The notes: generated by a model from the sequence alone, not told the origin. Positions 19,997-30,284 are shown, counted from the first letter of the stretch. The stretch is DNA of 64,000 bases from Sphingomonas sp. 37zxx (GCF_000786205.1 NZ_JROH01000009.1:1-64000), one strand, 5' to 3'. A program made the numbers and translations.

Positions 19997-20063
19997 CCAC
20001 TTTCCTTCTCGCGGGGCTTTTGCTTTTCGCGGGGATTACGCATTGAAGAAGAGTCTAGAGCCC

Positions 20064-20402
20064 ATGTTCGCAGTCGTGCGCACGGGCGGCAAGCAGTATC
20101 GCGTTGCCGCCGGAGACAAGATCGTCGTCGAGAAGATCGACGGTGAAGCTGGTGATTCGGTCACGCTGGGCGATGTCCTGCTGGCCGGTGAAGGCGGCGA
20201 TTTGAAAGCTGGCAGCGGTCTGACCGTAGCCGCCGAGATCATCGCGCAGGCGAAGGGTGACAAGGTCATCGTCTTCAAGAAGCGTCGCCGCCACAATTAT
20301 CGCCGCAAGAACGGCCACCGCCAGAATCACACGATCCTGAAGATCGTGGCGATCGGCGGCGAGCGGGCCAAGGCCGACGCCAGCGAAAACGCTGCGGCCT
20401 GA
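20064..20402 (+). CDS. rplU: 50S ribosomal protein L21
   Basis: Starts at ATG 20064 ([20 protein letters not shown]), the universal L21 N-terminus; the longer open frame upstream is ignored. The rRNA-binding stretch [17 protein letters not shown] is present. 112 residues, with a short alphaproteobacterial C-terminal extension ending ASENAAA. First gene of the rplU-rpmA operon. Confidence 0.96.
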   Translation: MFAVVRTGGKQYRVAAGDKIVVEKIDGEAGDSVTLGDVLLAGEGGDLKAGSGLTVAAEIIAQAKGDKVIVFKKRRRHNYRRKNGHRQNHTILKIVAIGGERAKADASENAAA

Positions 20403-20425
20403 TCCGAGCACGAGGAGCATAGACA

Positions 20426-20695
20426 ATGGCACATAAGAAAGCAGGCGGCTCGTCGCGCAACGGTCGCGACTCAGAGAGCAAGCGCCTTGGCGTGAAGAAG
20501 TTCGGCGGCCAGTTGGTCGTTCCGGGCAACATCCTGGTCCGCCAGCGTGGCACCAAATTCTATCCCGGCCCGAATGTCGGCATCGGCAAGGACCACACGT
20601 TGTTCGCGTTGGTCGATGGCCATGTGGCGTTCAACAAGGGCAAGCTTGGCCGCACCTTCTGTGCGGTACAGCCGATGGCACAAGCCGCCGAATAA
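20426..20695 (+). CDS. rpmA: 50S ribosomal protein L27
   Basis: Starts [20 protein letters not shown], the conserved L27 N-terminus that reaches the peptidyl-transferase centre. GAGGAG upstream; 89 residues. Followed by an intrinsic terminator. Confidence 0.97.
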   Translation: MAHKKAGGSSRNGRDSESKRLGVKKFGGQLVVPGNILVRQRGTKFYPGPNVGIGKDHTLFALVDGHVAFNKGKLGRTFCAVQPMAQAAE

Positions 20696-20756
20696 CGGGC
20701 AACCGGCCGGGTTGCCCACCAGGGTGACCCGGTGTTCCGTCAAGGAACCAGCGAAC

Positions 20757-20790
20757 AAGGGAGACGGGTCGCCCCGGTCTCCCTTTTTTC
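20757..20790 (+). terminator. Rho-independent terminator after rpmA
   Basis: A 9-bp perfect stem (20757-20765 with 20777-20785) around a GC-rich loop is followed by a run of T. Confidence 0.85.
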
Positions 20791-20847
20791 ATGCTCCCTC
20801 CCCTGCCCCGCCGCCCAGCGGCGAAGGCGTTTGCGAGGAGCGTGAGC

Positions 20848-21417
20848 ATGTTCATACGCACGACCAGACTGACATTGCGGCCCGGTTGGCCCGAGGATGC
20901 CCCAGCCTTGTGCGCGGCGATCGCCGATCGCGACATCGTCGAAATGCTGGCGCAGGCCCCCTGGCCCTATACGCTGGACGACGCGCAGGCATTCCTGGCG
21001 CGACCGCCGCGCGCGGGTGAGCCCGATTTCCTGATATTCGAGCATGCCGATCGCATCGTGCGATTGGTCGGCGGCATTGGTGTGCGGCGCGATGCGGTTG
21101 GCGCGCTCGAGCTTGGCTATTGGTTGCGGCGCGATTCGTGGGGACGCGGCTATGCTACCGAGGCGGGCGCGGCGGTGATCGCAACGCTGCACGCCAGTCT
21201 GCGGACCGAGCGGATCGTGTCGGGGCACTTCATCGACAACACGGCTTCGGCGCGGGTGCTGGCGAAGCTGGGGTTCACCTCGACCGGCGCGATCGAGCCG
21301 CGCTGGTCGCGCGCGCGCGGGGTGGACGTGGCGTGCGTGTTGTATGAGCGCGGCGTATTTTCTCCCCTCCCGCTTGCGGGAGGGGTCGGGGGAGGGCTTG
21401 TCGAAGTCGCCGTGTAA
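20848..21417 (+). CDS. GNAT family N-acetyltransferase (RimJ/RimL-like)
   Basis: The product begins RTTRLTLRPGWPEDAPAL, carries the acetyl-CoA loop region (ELGYWLRRDSWGRGYATEA) and the DNTASARVLAKLGF motif of RimL-type acetyltransferases. ATG 20848 has GAGGAG 7 bp upstream. The last ~19 residues (SPLPLAGGVGGGL...) are encoded by an inverted-repeat element, so the native stop was probably displaced. Placed between rpmA and obgE, as in many alphaproteobacteria. Confidence 0.85.
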   Translation: MFIRTTRLTLRPGWPEDAPALCAAIADRDIVEMLAQAPWPYTLDDAQAFLARPPRAGEPDFLIFEHADRIVRLVGGIGVRRDAVGALELGYWLRRDSWGRGYATEAGAAVIATLHASLRTERIVSGHFIDNTASARVLAKLGFTSTGAIEPRWSRARGVDVACVLYERGVFSPLPLAGGVGGGLVEVAV

Positions 21418-21455
21418 CAGGCCCTCCCCTAACCCCTCCCGCAAGCGGGAGGGGG
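21362..21455. repeat. Inverted-repeat (REP-like) element between convergent genes
   Basis: Arms 21362-21397 and 21421-21455 are near-perfect inverted copies built on CCCTCCCGCTTGCGGGAGGG. The element supplies the 3' end and stop of the GNAT gene and ends 8 bp before the convergent gene. It may act as a bidirectional terminator. Confidence 0.85.
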
Positions 21456-21462
21456 ATTTGGC

Positions 21463-22317
21463 TTACGCCGCTACCGGCATCCTCGCCGCAGCATAATCGC
21501 TGTCGACCTTGCCGATCAGCGCGCGGTCGTCATGGTTCCACGGGTGGAAACCCGGCAGGAAGAAGCTCGCCCACGCGCCCATGATCTTGCGCGCCATGCC
21601 GGGGCGGCCAAAGGCGTAGCGGAACAGCCGCCATCGCACTGCCGGCCCGCGCAGCCCGTCTTGGTCGAGCAAGTCGAGAATGCCGGTGGTGCGCCCGCGA
21701 AAGAATTTGGCGGTGACGATCATCATCACCAGCGATTTGACCCACCAGCGCCGCAGCCGGGGCCAGTCGCGCGTGGCGTGCATCCAGGTGTCATAGGCGA
21801 CGCCCTTATGCTCGATCTCCTCGATCGCATGCCAGCGCCACATCGCCACCGCCTCGGCATCGCCGCCCGCCAGATGCGCCGGTGTCGCGACCAGTTCATG
21901 TGCCAGGATCGCGGTGAAATGTTCGAGGCACATCGTCGCGGCAAGATTGGCGACCGGCGGCCGATCCTTGGTCACCGCCAGTTCGTCGTCCACGCGCCGT
22001 TCGAGCCGGACTATATCATATCCCTGATCGGTGACATGACGATTGAACGCGACATGCTCGCGCGTGTGCAGCACTTCCTGCTTTACGAATGCGTTGATTT
22101 CAGCGGCCAGGCGCGGCGGCGCGTCATCGCGGAACTTGCGCACCGAATCGACGAAAAAGCCCTCCCCCTTGGGAAATGTCACCGACAAGGCATTGTAAAA
22201 GGCGGTCGCGATCGGATCGTCGTTCAGCCACCAGCGGCGATACCGATCGCCGTCGCGGCCAAAGCGGCGATCGCGCGGGGTGATCGTCAGATCAGCGGGA
22301 GTCTTTGCTTTCGACAC
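21463..22317 (-). CDS. Metal-dependent hydrolase-like protein (PF10118 family)
   Basis: A 284-residue protein with helices carrying HTREHVAFN, LEHFTAILAHEL and WHAIEEIEHKGVAYD, His/Glu pairs expected of a di-metal centre. This matches the predicted metal-dependent hydrolases of PF10118 (COG3687). Substrate unknown. Divergent from a TetR regulator 54 bp away that probably controls it. Confidence 0.8.
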   Translation of the reverse strand: MSKAKTPADLTITPRDRRFGRDGDRYRRWWLNDDPIATAFYNALSVTFPKGEGFFVDSVRKFRDDAPPRLAAEINAFVKQEVLHTREHVAFNRHVTDQGYDIVRLERRVDDELAVTKDRPPVANLAATMCLEHFTAILAHELVATPAHLAGGDAEAVAMWRWHAIEEIEHKGVAYDTWMHATRDWPRLRRWWVKSLVMMIVTAKFFRGRTTGILDLLDQDGLRGPAVRWRLFRYAFGRPGMARKIMGAWASFFLPGFHPWNHDDRALIGKVDSDYAAARMPVAA

Positions 22318-22371
22318 CGAAATCCTCCACGGAATGCGTCAGATGTTCGGAACTAATCACTACTTACACTC

Positions 22372-22950
22372 ATGTCAATAGAACGCAGGCGGCTCAGCCC
22401 CGAGCAATCGCGCGTGGCCGCGTTGCAGGCAGCGCGCGAGCTGTTGATCGAAGCGGGGCCGCAGGCGGTGACGCTGAAGGCGGTCGCGGCGCGGATCGGG
22501 CGGACCCACGCCAATCTGCTCCACCATTTCGGATCGGCGGCGGGGCTGCAAAAGGCGCTGGCCGAAAGCATGGCCGACACGATCACCGCCAAGATCGGCG
22601 CAGCGGCGCTGCGCGCCCGCGCCGAGCAAGACCCGCGCGAGGTCGTCGAACTGACCTTCGATGCGTTCGACAAGGAAGGCGCCGGCGCGCTGGCAAGCTG
22701 GATGATCCTGTCGGGCAATAACGATGCGCTCGATCCGATCCTCGAGGCGATCCACCGGCTGGTCGATGACCTGTCGGCGGCGGGGCATGGCGATCGGCCG
22801 ATCCACGACGATACGCTGCAACTGGTGCTGATGGCGTTGGGCGACGCGCTGATGGGCGGGCCGATGGCAAAGGCGCTGGGATTGCCGCGCGATACCGCAC
22901 GGCGGCTGGCGTTACAGGCATTGGCACGATCGCAGGGAATGAACGCCTGA
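22372..22950 (+). CDS. TetR/AcrR family transcriptional regulator
   Basis: N-terminal TetR HTH: ALQAARELLIEAGPQAVTLK, then AVAARIGRTHANLLHHFGSA. The helical C-terminal ligand/dimer domain is unlike named subfamilies. Divergent to the PF10118 gene; likely autoregulator and regulator of that gene. Confidence 0.88.
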   Translation: MSIERRRLSPEQSRVAALQAARELLIEAGPQAVTLKAVAARIGRTHANLLHHFGSAAGLQKALAESMADTITAKIGAAALRARAEQDPREVVELTFDAFDKEGAGALASWMILSGNNDALDPILEAIHRLVDDLSAAGHGDRPIHDDTLQLVLMALGDALMGGPMAKALGLPRDTARRLALQALARSQGMNA

Positions 22951-24099
<1,149 letters not shown>

Positions 24100-24121
24100 T
24101 CGCGCCTTTCCGGGGCGGAGC

Positions 24122-25234
24122 GTGAGCTTCTCGCCGGCGGCCTGTCCGCGGCTGATCGTCAAGGTCGGGTCGTCGCTGCTGGTCGATCCAGCGGGCGAAA
24201 TCCGGCGCGATTGGCTGGCCAGCCTGGTCGCCGACATTGCCGGGCGGGTGAGCGCAGGCCAGCAAGTCGCGGTGGTATCGTCGGGTGCGATCGCGCTGGG
24301 CGCGCGGCGGCTGAAGCTGGCCAAAGGCGGGCGGGCCAGCCTGGAGGACGCGCAGGCTGCGGCGGCGACCGGGCAGATCGCGCTGGCGGGCACCTGGGCG
24401 GCGCTGCTGCACGAACAGGGGCTTACGGCCGCACAGATGCTGCTGACGCTCGACGATCTCGAGGATCGCCGCCGCTATCTCAACGCCGCCGCGACGCTCG
24501 ACCGGCTGTTGCGGCTGAACGTCGTACCGATCATCAACGAAAATGACTCGGTCGCGACCGAGGAAATCCGCTTCGGCGACAATGACCGGCTGGCGGCGCG
24601 CGTTGCCGGGGCGGCGATGGCGCAGGGGGTGATCCTGCTGTCCGATGTCGATGGCCTCTACACCGCCAATCCGGTGACCGACCCGGCGGCGACGCTGATC
24701 CCGCGAGTCGAGACGATCGCCGCGATCGAGGGGATGGCCGATGGTTCGTCGCGCTCGGGCATGGGATCGGGCGGCATGCTCGCCAAGGTAGAGGCGGCGC
24801 GGATCGCGACGGCGGCTGGCGCGCATCTGGCCATCGCGGGCGGACATGGGCTGCACCCGTTGCAACGCTTCGCCGACAGCGGCCATGGCACCGTATTCGT
24901 CGCACCGGCGAGTGCGCCTGCGCGTAAGGCGTGGCTGCGCGGCGGGCTTACCGCGCGCGGAGCGATCCATATCGATGCCGGCGCGGTTGATGCCCTGCGC
25001 GCTGGCAAAAGCTTGCTTCCCGCCGGCGCGCAGCGGATCGACGGTAGGTTCGCGCGCGGCGACCTGGTATTGCTGGTCGCGCCCGATGGCAGCCAGATCG
25101 CACGCGGCCTTAGCGAATATGGCGATGCCGATGCGGCGCTGGTGATCGGGCGGCGAAGCGACGAGCTGGGCGATCTGCTGGGCTATGCGCCACGCTCGGC
25201 GCTGGTGCATCGCAACCACATGGCGTTGCTGTGA
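24122..25234 (+). CDS. proB: Glutamate 5-kinase
   Basis: First enzyme of proline synthesis. Amino-acid kinase domain (RLIVKVGSSLLVDPAG, VVSSGAIALGARRL, PIINENDSVATEEIRFGDND, GGMLAKVEAARIA) followed by a C-terminal PUA domain (GAIHIDAGAVDALRAGKSLL). GTG 24122 is preceded by GGGGCGGAG at tight spacing. 370 residues. The putative ceramide reductase gene starts 10 bp after its stop. Confidence 0.96.
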   Translation: MSFSPAACPRLIVKVGSSLLVDPAGEIRRDWLASLVADIAGRVSAGQQVAVVSSGAIALGARRLKLAKGGRASLEDAQAAAATGQIALAGTWAALLHEQGLTAAQMLLTLDDLEDRRRYLNAAATLDRLLRLNVVPIINENDSVATEEIRFGDNDRLAARVAGAAMAQGVILLSDVDGLYTANPVTDPAATLIPRVETIAAIEGMADGSSRSGMGSGGMLAKVEAARIATAAGAHLAIAGGHGLHPLQRFADSGHGTVFVAPASAPARKAWLRGGLTARGAIHIDAGAVDALRAGKSLLPAGAQRIDGRFARGDLVLLVAPDGSQIARGLSEYGDADAALVIGRRSDELGDLLGYAPRSALVHRNHMALL

Positions 25235-25244
25235 GCGCGCCCCT

Positions 25245-26141
25245 GTGACGGTTCTGGCCATCACCGGCGGCACCGGCTTTGTCGGATCGCGGCTGATCAC
25301 CCAGGCGCTCGCCGATGGGCACAAAGTTCGAGCCCTAACCCGCCGCCCGCAACCGCCGCGCGAAGGCGTGACCTGGATCGAGGGCGCGCTCGATCGTCCG
25401 GGAACCCTGTGCGCCGGCGTCGATGCGGTGATCCATGTCGCGGGCGTGGTGAATGCCCGCGACCGCGCCGGGTTCGTCACAGGCAATATCGACGGCACCC
25501 GCACGATCCTCGACGCCGCCGCCTCGGCGGGGATCGAGCGTTTCATCCATGTGTCGTCCCTGGCCGCGCGCGAGCCCGACTTGTCGACCTATGGCTGGTC
25601 AAAGGCGCAGGGCGAAGCGCTGGTGCGCGCAAGCGACCGCGAATGGGATGTCGTGCGCCCGCCGGCGGTATACGGCCCCGGCGACATGGAGATGCGCGAA
25701 ATGTTCCGGCTGGCAACGCGCAGGGTGATGCCGCTGCCGCCACCGGGCAAGCTTTCGATCCTGCATGTCGATGATTTGGTGCGGCTGTTGCTGGCGCTAG
25801 TCCGAGTGAAGAGCGAACGCGCCACCTATGAAGTCGACGACGAAACCCCTGAAGCCTGGACGCATGAGAGCTTCGCGCGCGCGCTTGGCCAGGCGGTCGG
25901 CCAGCGGGTGATGCCGCTGTCGCTGCCGCGCCCGCTGCTTTCGTTTGCCGCAAAGATCGCGCGCGCCTTGCAGGGCGACGAGGCGAAGCTGACCCCCGAT
26001 CGCGTCGCATATTTCTGTCATCCCGACTGGACCGCCCACCCCGATCGCCGCCCGCCAGCGGCGCTGTGGCAGCCCCGGATCAGCGCCGCGCAGGGACTAC
26101 CGGCTACCGCCCAGTGGTATCGCGACAACGCCCTGCTATAG
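25245..26141 (+). CDS. cerR: NAD(P)-dependent epimerase/dehydrogenase, probable ceramide reductase (CerR-like)
   Basis: Extended SDR: Rossmann motif ITGGTGFVGSRL, active-site YGWSK (YxxxK) and the substrate strand RPPAVYGPGDMEMREMF. GTG 25245 fits best; the frame extends upstream into proB. In Caulobacter a gene of this family next to acp and spt encodes the reductase that reduces the keto group of the sphingoid base after N-acylation; identical neighbours here support the same role. No convincing signal peptide is seen, although CerR is reported to act in the periplasm. Generic epimerase remains possible. Confidence 0.7.
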   Translation: MTVLAITGGTGFVGSRLITQALADGHKVRALTRRPQPPREGVTWIEGALDRPGTLCAGVDAVIHVAGVVNARDRAGFVTGNIDGTRTILDAAASAGIERFIHVSSLAAREPDLSTYGWSKAQGEALVRASDREWDVVRPPAVYGPGDMEMREMFRLATRRVMPLPPPGKLSILHVDDLVRLLLALVRVKSERATYEVDDETPEAWTHESFARALGQAVGQRVMPLSLPRPLLSFAAKIARALQGDEAKLTPDRVAYFCHPDWTAHPDRRPPAALWQPRISAAQGLPATAQWYRDNALL

Positions 26142-26206
26142 CAGCGCCGAAAAGCCGCCGCATTTTGCTGGCAGGTCACTACGCAACCGTAACCAGAAAG
26201 CACCGA

Positions 26207-26449
26207 ATGTCCGACCGTCAGGCGATCTTCGACACCGTCACCGCCCAGATCGAACCCTTTAACAAAAAGGGCGTCGCGCTGGAGGAAGGCACCACCTTTG
26301 CCGGCGATCTCGAATGGGACAGCCTGACGGTGATGGATTTCGTCGCGGCGGTCGAGGATGAGTTCGACGTGCTGATCACGATGAACATGCAGGCCGAAAT
26401 CGAAACCGTGGGCCAGTTGGTCGATGCGGTGCAGAAGTTGAAGCAGTAA
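26207..26449 (+). CDS. acp: Acyl carrier protein of sphingolipid synthesis
   Basis: An 80-residue carrier protein with the phosphopantetheine site DLEWDSLTVMDF (Ser in DSL), starting MSDRQAIFDTVTAQI at ATG 26207. Immediately upstream of serine palmitoyltransferase, as in Caulobacter and other sphingolipid producers, where it probably delivers the acyl thioester. Separated from spt by an inverted-repeat element. Confidence 0.9.
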   Translation: MSDRQAIFDTVTAQIEPFNKKGVALEEGTTFAGDLEWDSLTVMDFVAAVEDEFDVLITMNMQAEIETVGQLVDAVQKLKQ

Positions 26450-26452
26450 CCA

Positions 26453-26572
26453 CCGTTCGTCCCAAATAGCCATTGAGCCTGTTGAAATGGCGTATCGAAG
26501 GACCGGGTCGTCTGGGGCGAGCTCCTTGGATACGGGTCTTCGACAAGCTCAGCCCCTACTCAGGACGAACGG
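26453..26572. repeat. Diverged inverted-repeat element between acp and spt
   Basis: Left arm (from CCGTTCGTCC at 26453) and right arm (ending CAGGACGAACGG at 26572) are imperfect inverted copies of about 50 bp, containing TTCGACAAGCTCAG-type sequence. Same family as 55846-56003. It inserts about 120 bp between co-functional genes and may affect transcript stability. Confidence 0.7.
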
Positions 26573-26589
26573 GCCAGGATGGATTTAAA

Positions 26590-27858
26590 ATGACCGAAGC
26601 CGCAACGATTGCCTATGCCCTGCCCGTCGAACCCGCGACCGCGCCGCCCGCGCGTGACCTGTTCAGCAAGTTCGACTCGCTGATCGCCGAGCGTGAGGCG
26701 CTGCTGGCCACCGGCGTGCGCGATCCGTTCGCGATCGTGATGGAGCGGGTCAAATCGCCGACCGAGGCGGTGATCCGGGGCAAGGACACCATCCTGCTTG
26801 GCACCTATAACTATATGGGCATGACCTTCGACCCCGACGTGATCGCGGCGGGCAAGGCCGCGCTCGATCAGTTCGGGTCGGGCACCAATGGCAGCAGGAT
26901 GCTCAACGGCACTTTCCGCGACCATGTCGATGCCGAGGAAGCGCTCAAGGAATTCTACGGTGCCGATCATGCGATGGTGTTTTCGACCGGCTATCAGGCG
27001 AACCTGGGCATCCTGTCGACGATCGCCACCAAGGGTGAGTACATCATCCTCGACGCCGACAGCCATGCGTCGATCTATGACGGCTGCGCGCTGGGCAATG
27101 CCGAAATCGTCCGCTTCCGCCACAATTCGGTCGAGGATCTCGACAAAAGGCTGGGCCGCCTGCCCGCCGATGCCGGCAAGTTGGTAGTGCTGGAGGGCGT
27201 GTATTCGATGCTCGGCGACATCGCCCCGCTTCGCGAAATGGTCGCGGTCGCGCGCAAGCACGGCGCGATGGTGCTGGTCGACGAAGCGCATTCGATGGGC
27301 TTTTTCGGCGAACATGGCCGCGGCGTATATGAAGAAGTCGGGCTCGAACTCGGCACCGATGTCGATTTCGTGATCGGCACCTTCTCGAAGTCGGTCGGTA
27401 CCGTCGGCGGTTTTTGCGTGTCGAACCATCCCAAGTTCGAAGTGATGCGGCTGTCGTGCCGGCCCTATATCTTCACCGCCTCGCTACCGCCCTCGGTGGT
27501 CGCGACCGCGGCGACTTCGATCCGCAAGCTGATGACCGCCGACAAGAAGCGCGCGCAATTGTGGGACAATGCCCGCACACTGCATGGCGGCCTGACCGAA
27601 ATGGGGTTCAAGCTTGGCACCGCGCAGCCCGATTCGGCGATCATCGCGATCATTCTGGAAGACCAGCAGCAAGCGGTGGTGATGTGGCAGGCGCTGTTGG
27701 AAGGCGGGCTGTACGTCAATATGGCGCGCCCGCCCGCGACGCCCGCCGGCACCTTCCTGCTGCGGTGCTCGCTATGCGCCGAGCACACGCCCGAACAGAT
27801 TGCGCGCGTGCTGGCGATGTTCGAGGCGGCGGGTCGTGCAGTGGGCGTGATCGACTGA
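26590..27858 (+). CDS. spt: Serine palmitoyltransferase
   Basis: PLP-dependent alpha-oxoamine synthase that condenses serine with palmitoyl thioester to 3-ketodihydrosphingosine. It closely matches the soluble sphingomonad enzyme as I recall it: SPTEAVIRGKDTILLGTYNY, GSGTNGSRMLNGTF, VDEAHSMGFFG, and the PLP-lysine motif GTFSKSVGTVGG. ATG 26590 gives 422 residues (MTEAATIAYALP...), the family length; the open frame upstream lies in the repeat element. Cytoplasmic. Confidence 0.96.
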   Translation: MTEAATIAYALPVEPATAPPARDLFSKFDSLIAEREALLATGVRDPFAIVMERVKSPTEAVIRGKDTILLGTYNYMGMTFDPDVIAAGKAALDQFGSGTNGSRMLNGTFRDHVDAEEALKEFYGADHAMVFSTGYQANLGILSTIATKGEYIILDADSHASIYDGCALGNAEIVRFRHNSVEDLDKRLGRLPADAGKLVVLEGVYSMLGDIAPLREMVAVARKHGAMVLVDEAHSMGFFGEHGRGVYEEVGLELGTDVDFVIGTFSKSVGTVGGFCVSNHPKFEVMRLSCRPYIFTASLPPSVVATAATSIRKLMTADKKRAQLWDNARTLHGGLTEMGFKLGTAQPDSAIIAIILEDQQQAVVMWQALLEGGLYVNMARPPATPAGTFLLRCSLCAEHTPEQIARVLAMFEAAGRAVGVID

Positions 27859-27966
27859 CCTTGTCGTTTCGCCAACGCGATCGGGGTGGATTTCGATACT
27901 GACGTCGTCGCCCGCTGTCGGTATAGCCGGGCGTTCACCCCGTAGCGAAAGCATGCTTTTCCCGAC

Positions 27967-29157
27967 ATGAAGTCGATCGACCGCTACATGGCACGCCTGA
28001 TCGCGGTGCCGCTGTTTTCGACGCTGGTGATCGCGGCGATGCTGCTGGTGCTCGACCGGATGCTTCGGTTGTTCGACTTCGTCGCGACCGAAGGCGGTCC
28101 GGTGAGCGTCGTTTGGAAGATGCTCGCCAATCTGCTGCCCGAATATCTGGGGCTCGGCATTCCGATCGGGCTGCTGCTGGGCATCCTGCTCGCCTTTCGC
28201 AAGCTTGCCGCTTCGTCCGAGCTCGATGTGCTGCAGGGCGTCGGGATGAGCTATTGGCGGCTGCTGCGCGTGCCGTATTTCTACACCATCGTGCTGGCGG
28301 CGATGAACCTGGCGATCGTCGGCTATGTCCAGCCGACCGCGCGCTATGCCTATGAGGAATTGCGCTTCGAGCTGCGATCGGGCGCGCTGGGCGCGTCGAT
28401 CAAGGTGGGGGAGTTCACCAGTTTCGGCCCCGACATGACGATGCGGATCGAGGAAAGCCGCGACAGCGGGCGTGACCTGTCAGGCATCTTCGTCAATTTC
28501 CGCGACAAGGAAGGCGGCTGGTACGCCGCATCGGCCGAAAAGGGCCAGTTCCTGGCGACCGACGATCCCAACACCATCCTGTTTCGCCTGACGCGCGGCA
28601 CGCTGGTGCATAATTCGCCGGGCTTTGTGCAGCCGCGCGTGCTGACCTTCACCAGCCATGACCTGCCGATCCCGCTGCCCGAATTCGGACGCTTCCGCGC
28701 GCGCGGCGACCGCAACCTCGAGCGCACCTTGCCCGAGCTGGTGCGGCTGGGCGGCGATGCCGGTGCCAGTGCCGAGCTTCGCAATACCAGCCGCGCGGCA
28801 TTCCATTTTCGCGTGGTCGAGGTGGTGACGATGTTCCTGCTGCCGCTGCTCGCGCTGGCGCTGGGCGTGCCAGCCAAGCGATCGAGTTCGGCGCTGGGCG
28901 TATTCCTGTCGATCGTGATGGTCGTCACCTATCACAAGGTGAACGAATATGGCGAAGCCGTCGGCGGCCTGGGTCGGATCGATCCGATCCTGGCGCTATG
29001 GGTGCCGTTTGCCGTCTTCGCCGCGCTGGTCGGCTGGATGTATTATCAAATCGCCTATGTCCCCGGCGGCCAGCCGATCGGCGGCCTGGAGCGGGTGGCG
29101 GGCCAGCTGGTGAAGGCGGTTACCAGCCGCCTGCCCGGCCGTCGCCGCGCCGCGTGA
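27967..29157 (+). CDS. lptF: LptF-type permease (YjgP/YjgQ family)
   Basis: 396 residues: N-terminal membrane helices (LIAVPLFSTLVIAAMLLVLD, YLGLGIPIGLLLGILLAF), a periplasmic beta-jellyroll (about residues 130-270) and three C-terminal helices (VVEVVTMFLLPLLALALGVP...). In the Lpt system LptF and LptG extract lipid from the inner membrane with LptB. It follows spt by 108 bp and is followed by its partner. In an organism expected to carry glycosphingolipids rather than LPS, the cargo may be a sphingolipid (inference). Confidence 0.85.
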   Translation: MKSIDRYMARLIAVPLFSTLVIAAMLLVLDRMLRLFDFVATEGGPVSVVWKMLANLLPEYLGLGIPIGLLLGILLAFRKLAASSELDVLQGVGMSYWRLLRVPYFYTIVLAAMNLAIVGYVQPTARYAYEELRFELRSGALGASIKVGEFTSFGPDMTMRIEESRDSGRDLSGIFVNFRDKEGGWYAASAEKGQFLATDDPNTILFRLTRGTLVHNSPGFVQPRVLTFTSHDLPIPLPEFGRFRARGDRNLERTLPELVRLGGDAGASAELRNTSRAAFHFRVVEVVTMFLLPLLALALGVPAKRSSSALGVFLSIVMVVTYHKVNEYGEAVGGLGRIDPILALWVPFAVFAALVGWMYYQIAYVPGGQPIGGLERVAGQLVKAVTSRLPGRRRAA

Positions 29158-29167
29158 GGAAGCCGAT

Positions 29168-30268
29168 ATGGCAATGAACATCTCTTTCTTTCCGTCGCAC
29201 ACCGTGTCGCTCTACATGGGCAAGATGTTCCTGGTGCGGACCTTCGCCATTCTGGCGGCGCTGGTGATGGTGTTGCAGGCGCTCGACCTGCTCAGCGAAA
29301 GCGGGCGAATCCTTGCCTATGAAGGCAATGGCCAGGCCGAGGTGTGGCGCTATGCGTCGATGCGGACGCCGCAGATCATCTCGCGCTTCCTGCCGTTTGC
29401 GGTGCTGCTGGGCACGATCATCACGCTTTCGACGCTGAACCAGAATAGCGAGATCATCTCGCTCAAGGCGGCGGGCCTGTCAGCGCATCAAGTGCTGGCG
29501 CCGCTGATCGTCACCGCGCTTGGCGTGGCGGCATTGTCGTTTGCGTTCAACGACCGGGTGGTCAGCCGCGCCACGGCGACGCTCAACGCCTGGGAGCGGG
29601 TCGATTTCGGGCCGATGCCGGTCGATCGCGGCGATCGGGCCAATATCTGGGTGCGCGAAGGCGACGATTTGGTGCAGGTGCGCGAAGTGCGCGGACGCGG
29701 CAACGCGGCGCAACTGACCGGCGTCAGCCAATATCAGCGCCAGGGCGGGTCGATCATTTCCGTCGTCACCGGCGAGCGCGGCGTGCGCGACGGCAATGGC
29801 TGGCGGCTGACCAACGCCACCCGTTTCGATGTAAAACGCGGCGAAGTCCGGCAATTGCCGTCGATCGTGATCGGGCGCGGCATCAGTCCCGATCAGTTCA
29901 CCCTGTCGTCGGTCGAGCCCGACGCGCTGTCGTTCGGCGCATTGAAGAGCGCGATCAGCGAACTCGCCCAGGCCGGACGCCCGACCAAGGCGCTGGAAGG
30001 CGCGCTGTGGCACAAGCTTTCGGGACCGCTTTCTTCGATCCTGATGCCGTTATTGGGCGCGGTCGCTGCGTTCGGGATCGCGCGATCGGGCAAATTATTC
30101 ATCCGCGCGGTGATCGGGATGGGGCTTGGCTTTGCCTATTTCGTCGCCGACAATTTCGCGCTGGCGATGGGCAATCTGGGTGCCTACCCCCCGTTCCTCG
30201 CCGCTTGGGCACCGTTCCTGCTGTTCTTTCTGATCGGCGAGGCAGTGCTGGTGCGGACCGAGGAATAA
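29168..30268 (+). CDS. lptG: LptG-type permease (YjgP/YjgQ family)
   Basis: 366 residues with the same topology as the preceding gene: helices at FLVRTFAILAALVMVLQALD and FLPFAVLLGTIITLSTLNQ, a periplasmic beta domain, and C-terminal helices (LSSILMPLLGAVAAFGIARS). GAGGAAG precedes ATG 29168; 10 bp after lptF, so clearly one transcription unit. Pairs with LptF as the inner-membrane half of a bridge transporter. Confidence 0.85.
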   Translation: MAMNISFFPSHTVSLYMGKMFLVRTFAILAALVMVLQALDLLSESGRILAYEGNGQAEVWRYASMRTPQIISRFLPFAVLLGTIITLSTLNQNSEIISLKAAGLSAHQVLAPLIVTALGVAALSFAFNDRVVSRATATLNAWERVDFGPMPVDRGDRANIWVREGDDLVQVREVRGRGNAAQLTGVSQYQRQGGSIISVVTGERGVRDGNGWRLTNATRFDVKRGEVRQLPSIVIGRGISPDQFTLSSVEPDALSFGALKSAISELAQAGRPTKALEGALWHKLSGPLSSILMPLLGAVAAFGIARSGKLFIRAVIGMGLGFAYFVADNFALAMGNLGAYPPFLAAWAPFLLFFLIGEAVLVRTEE

Positions 30269-30284
30269 TCCCCGGTCGCTTGGA

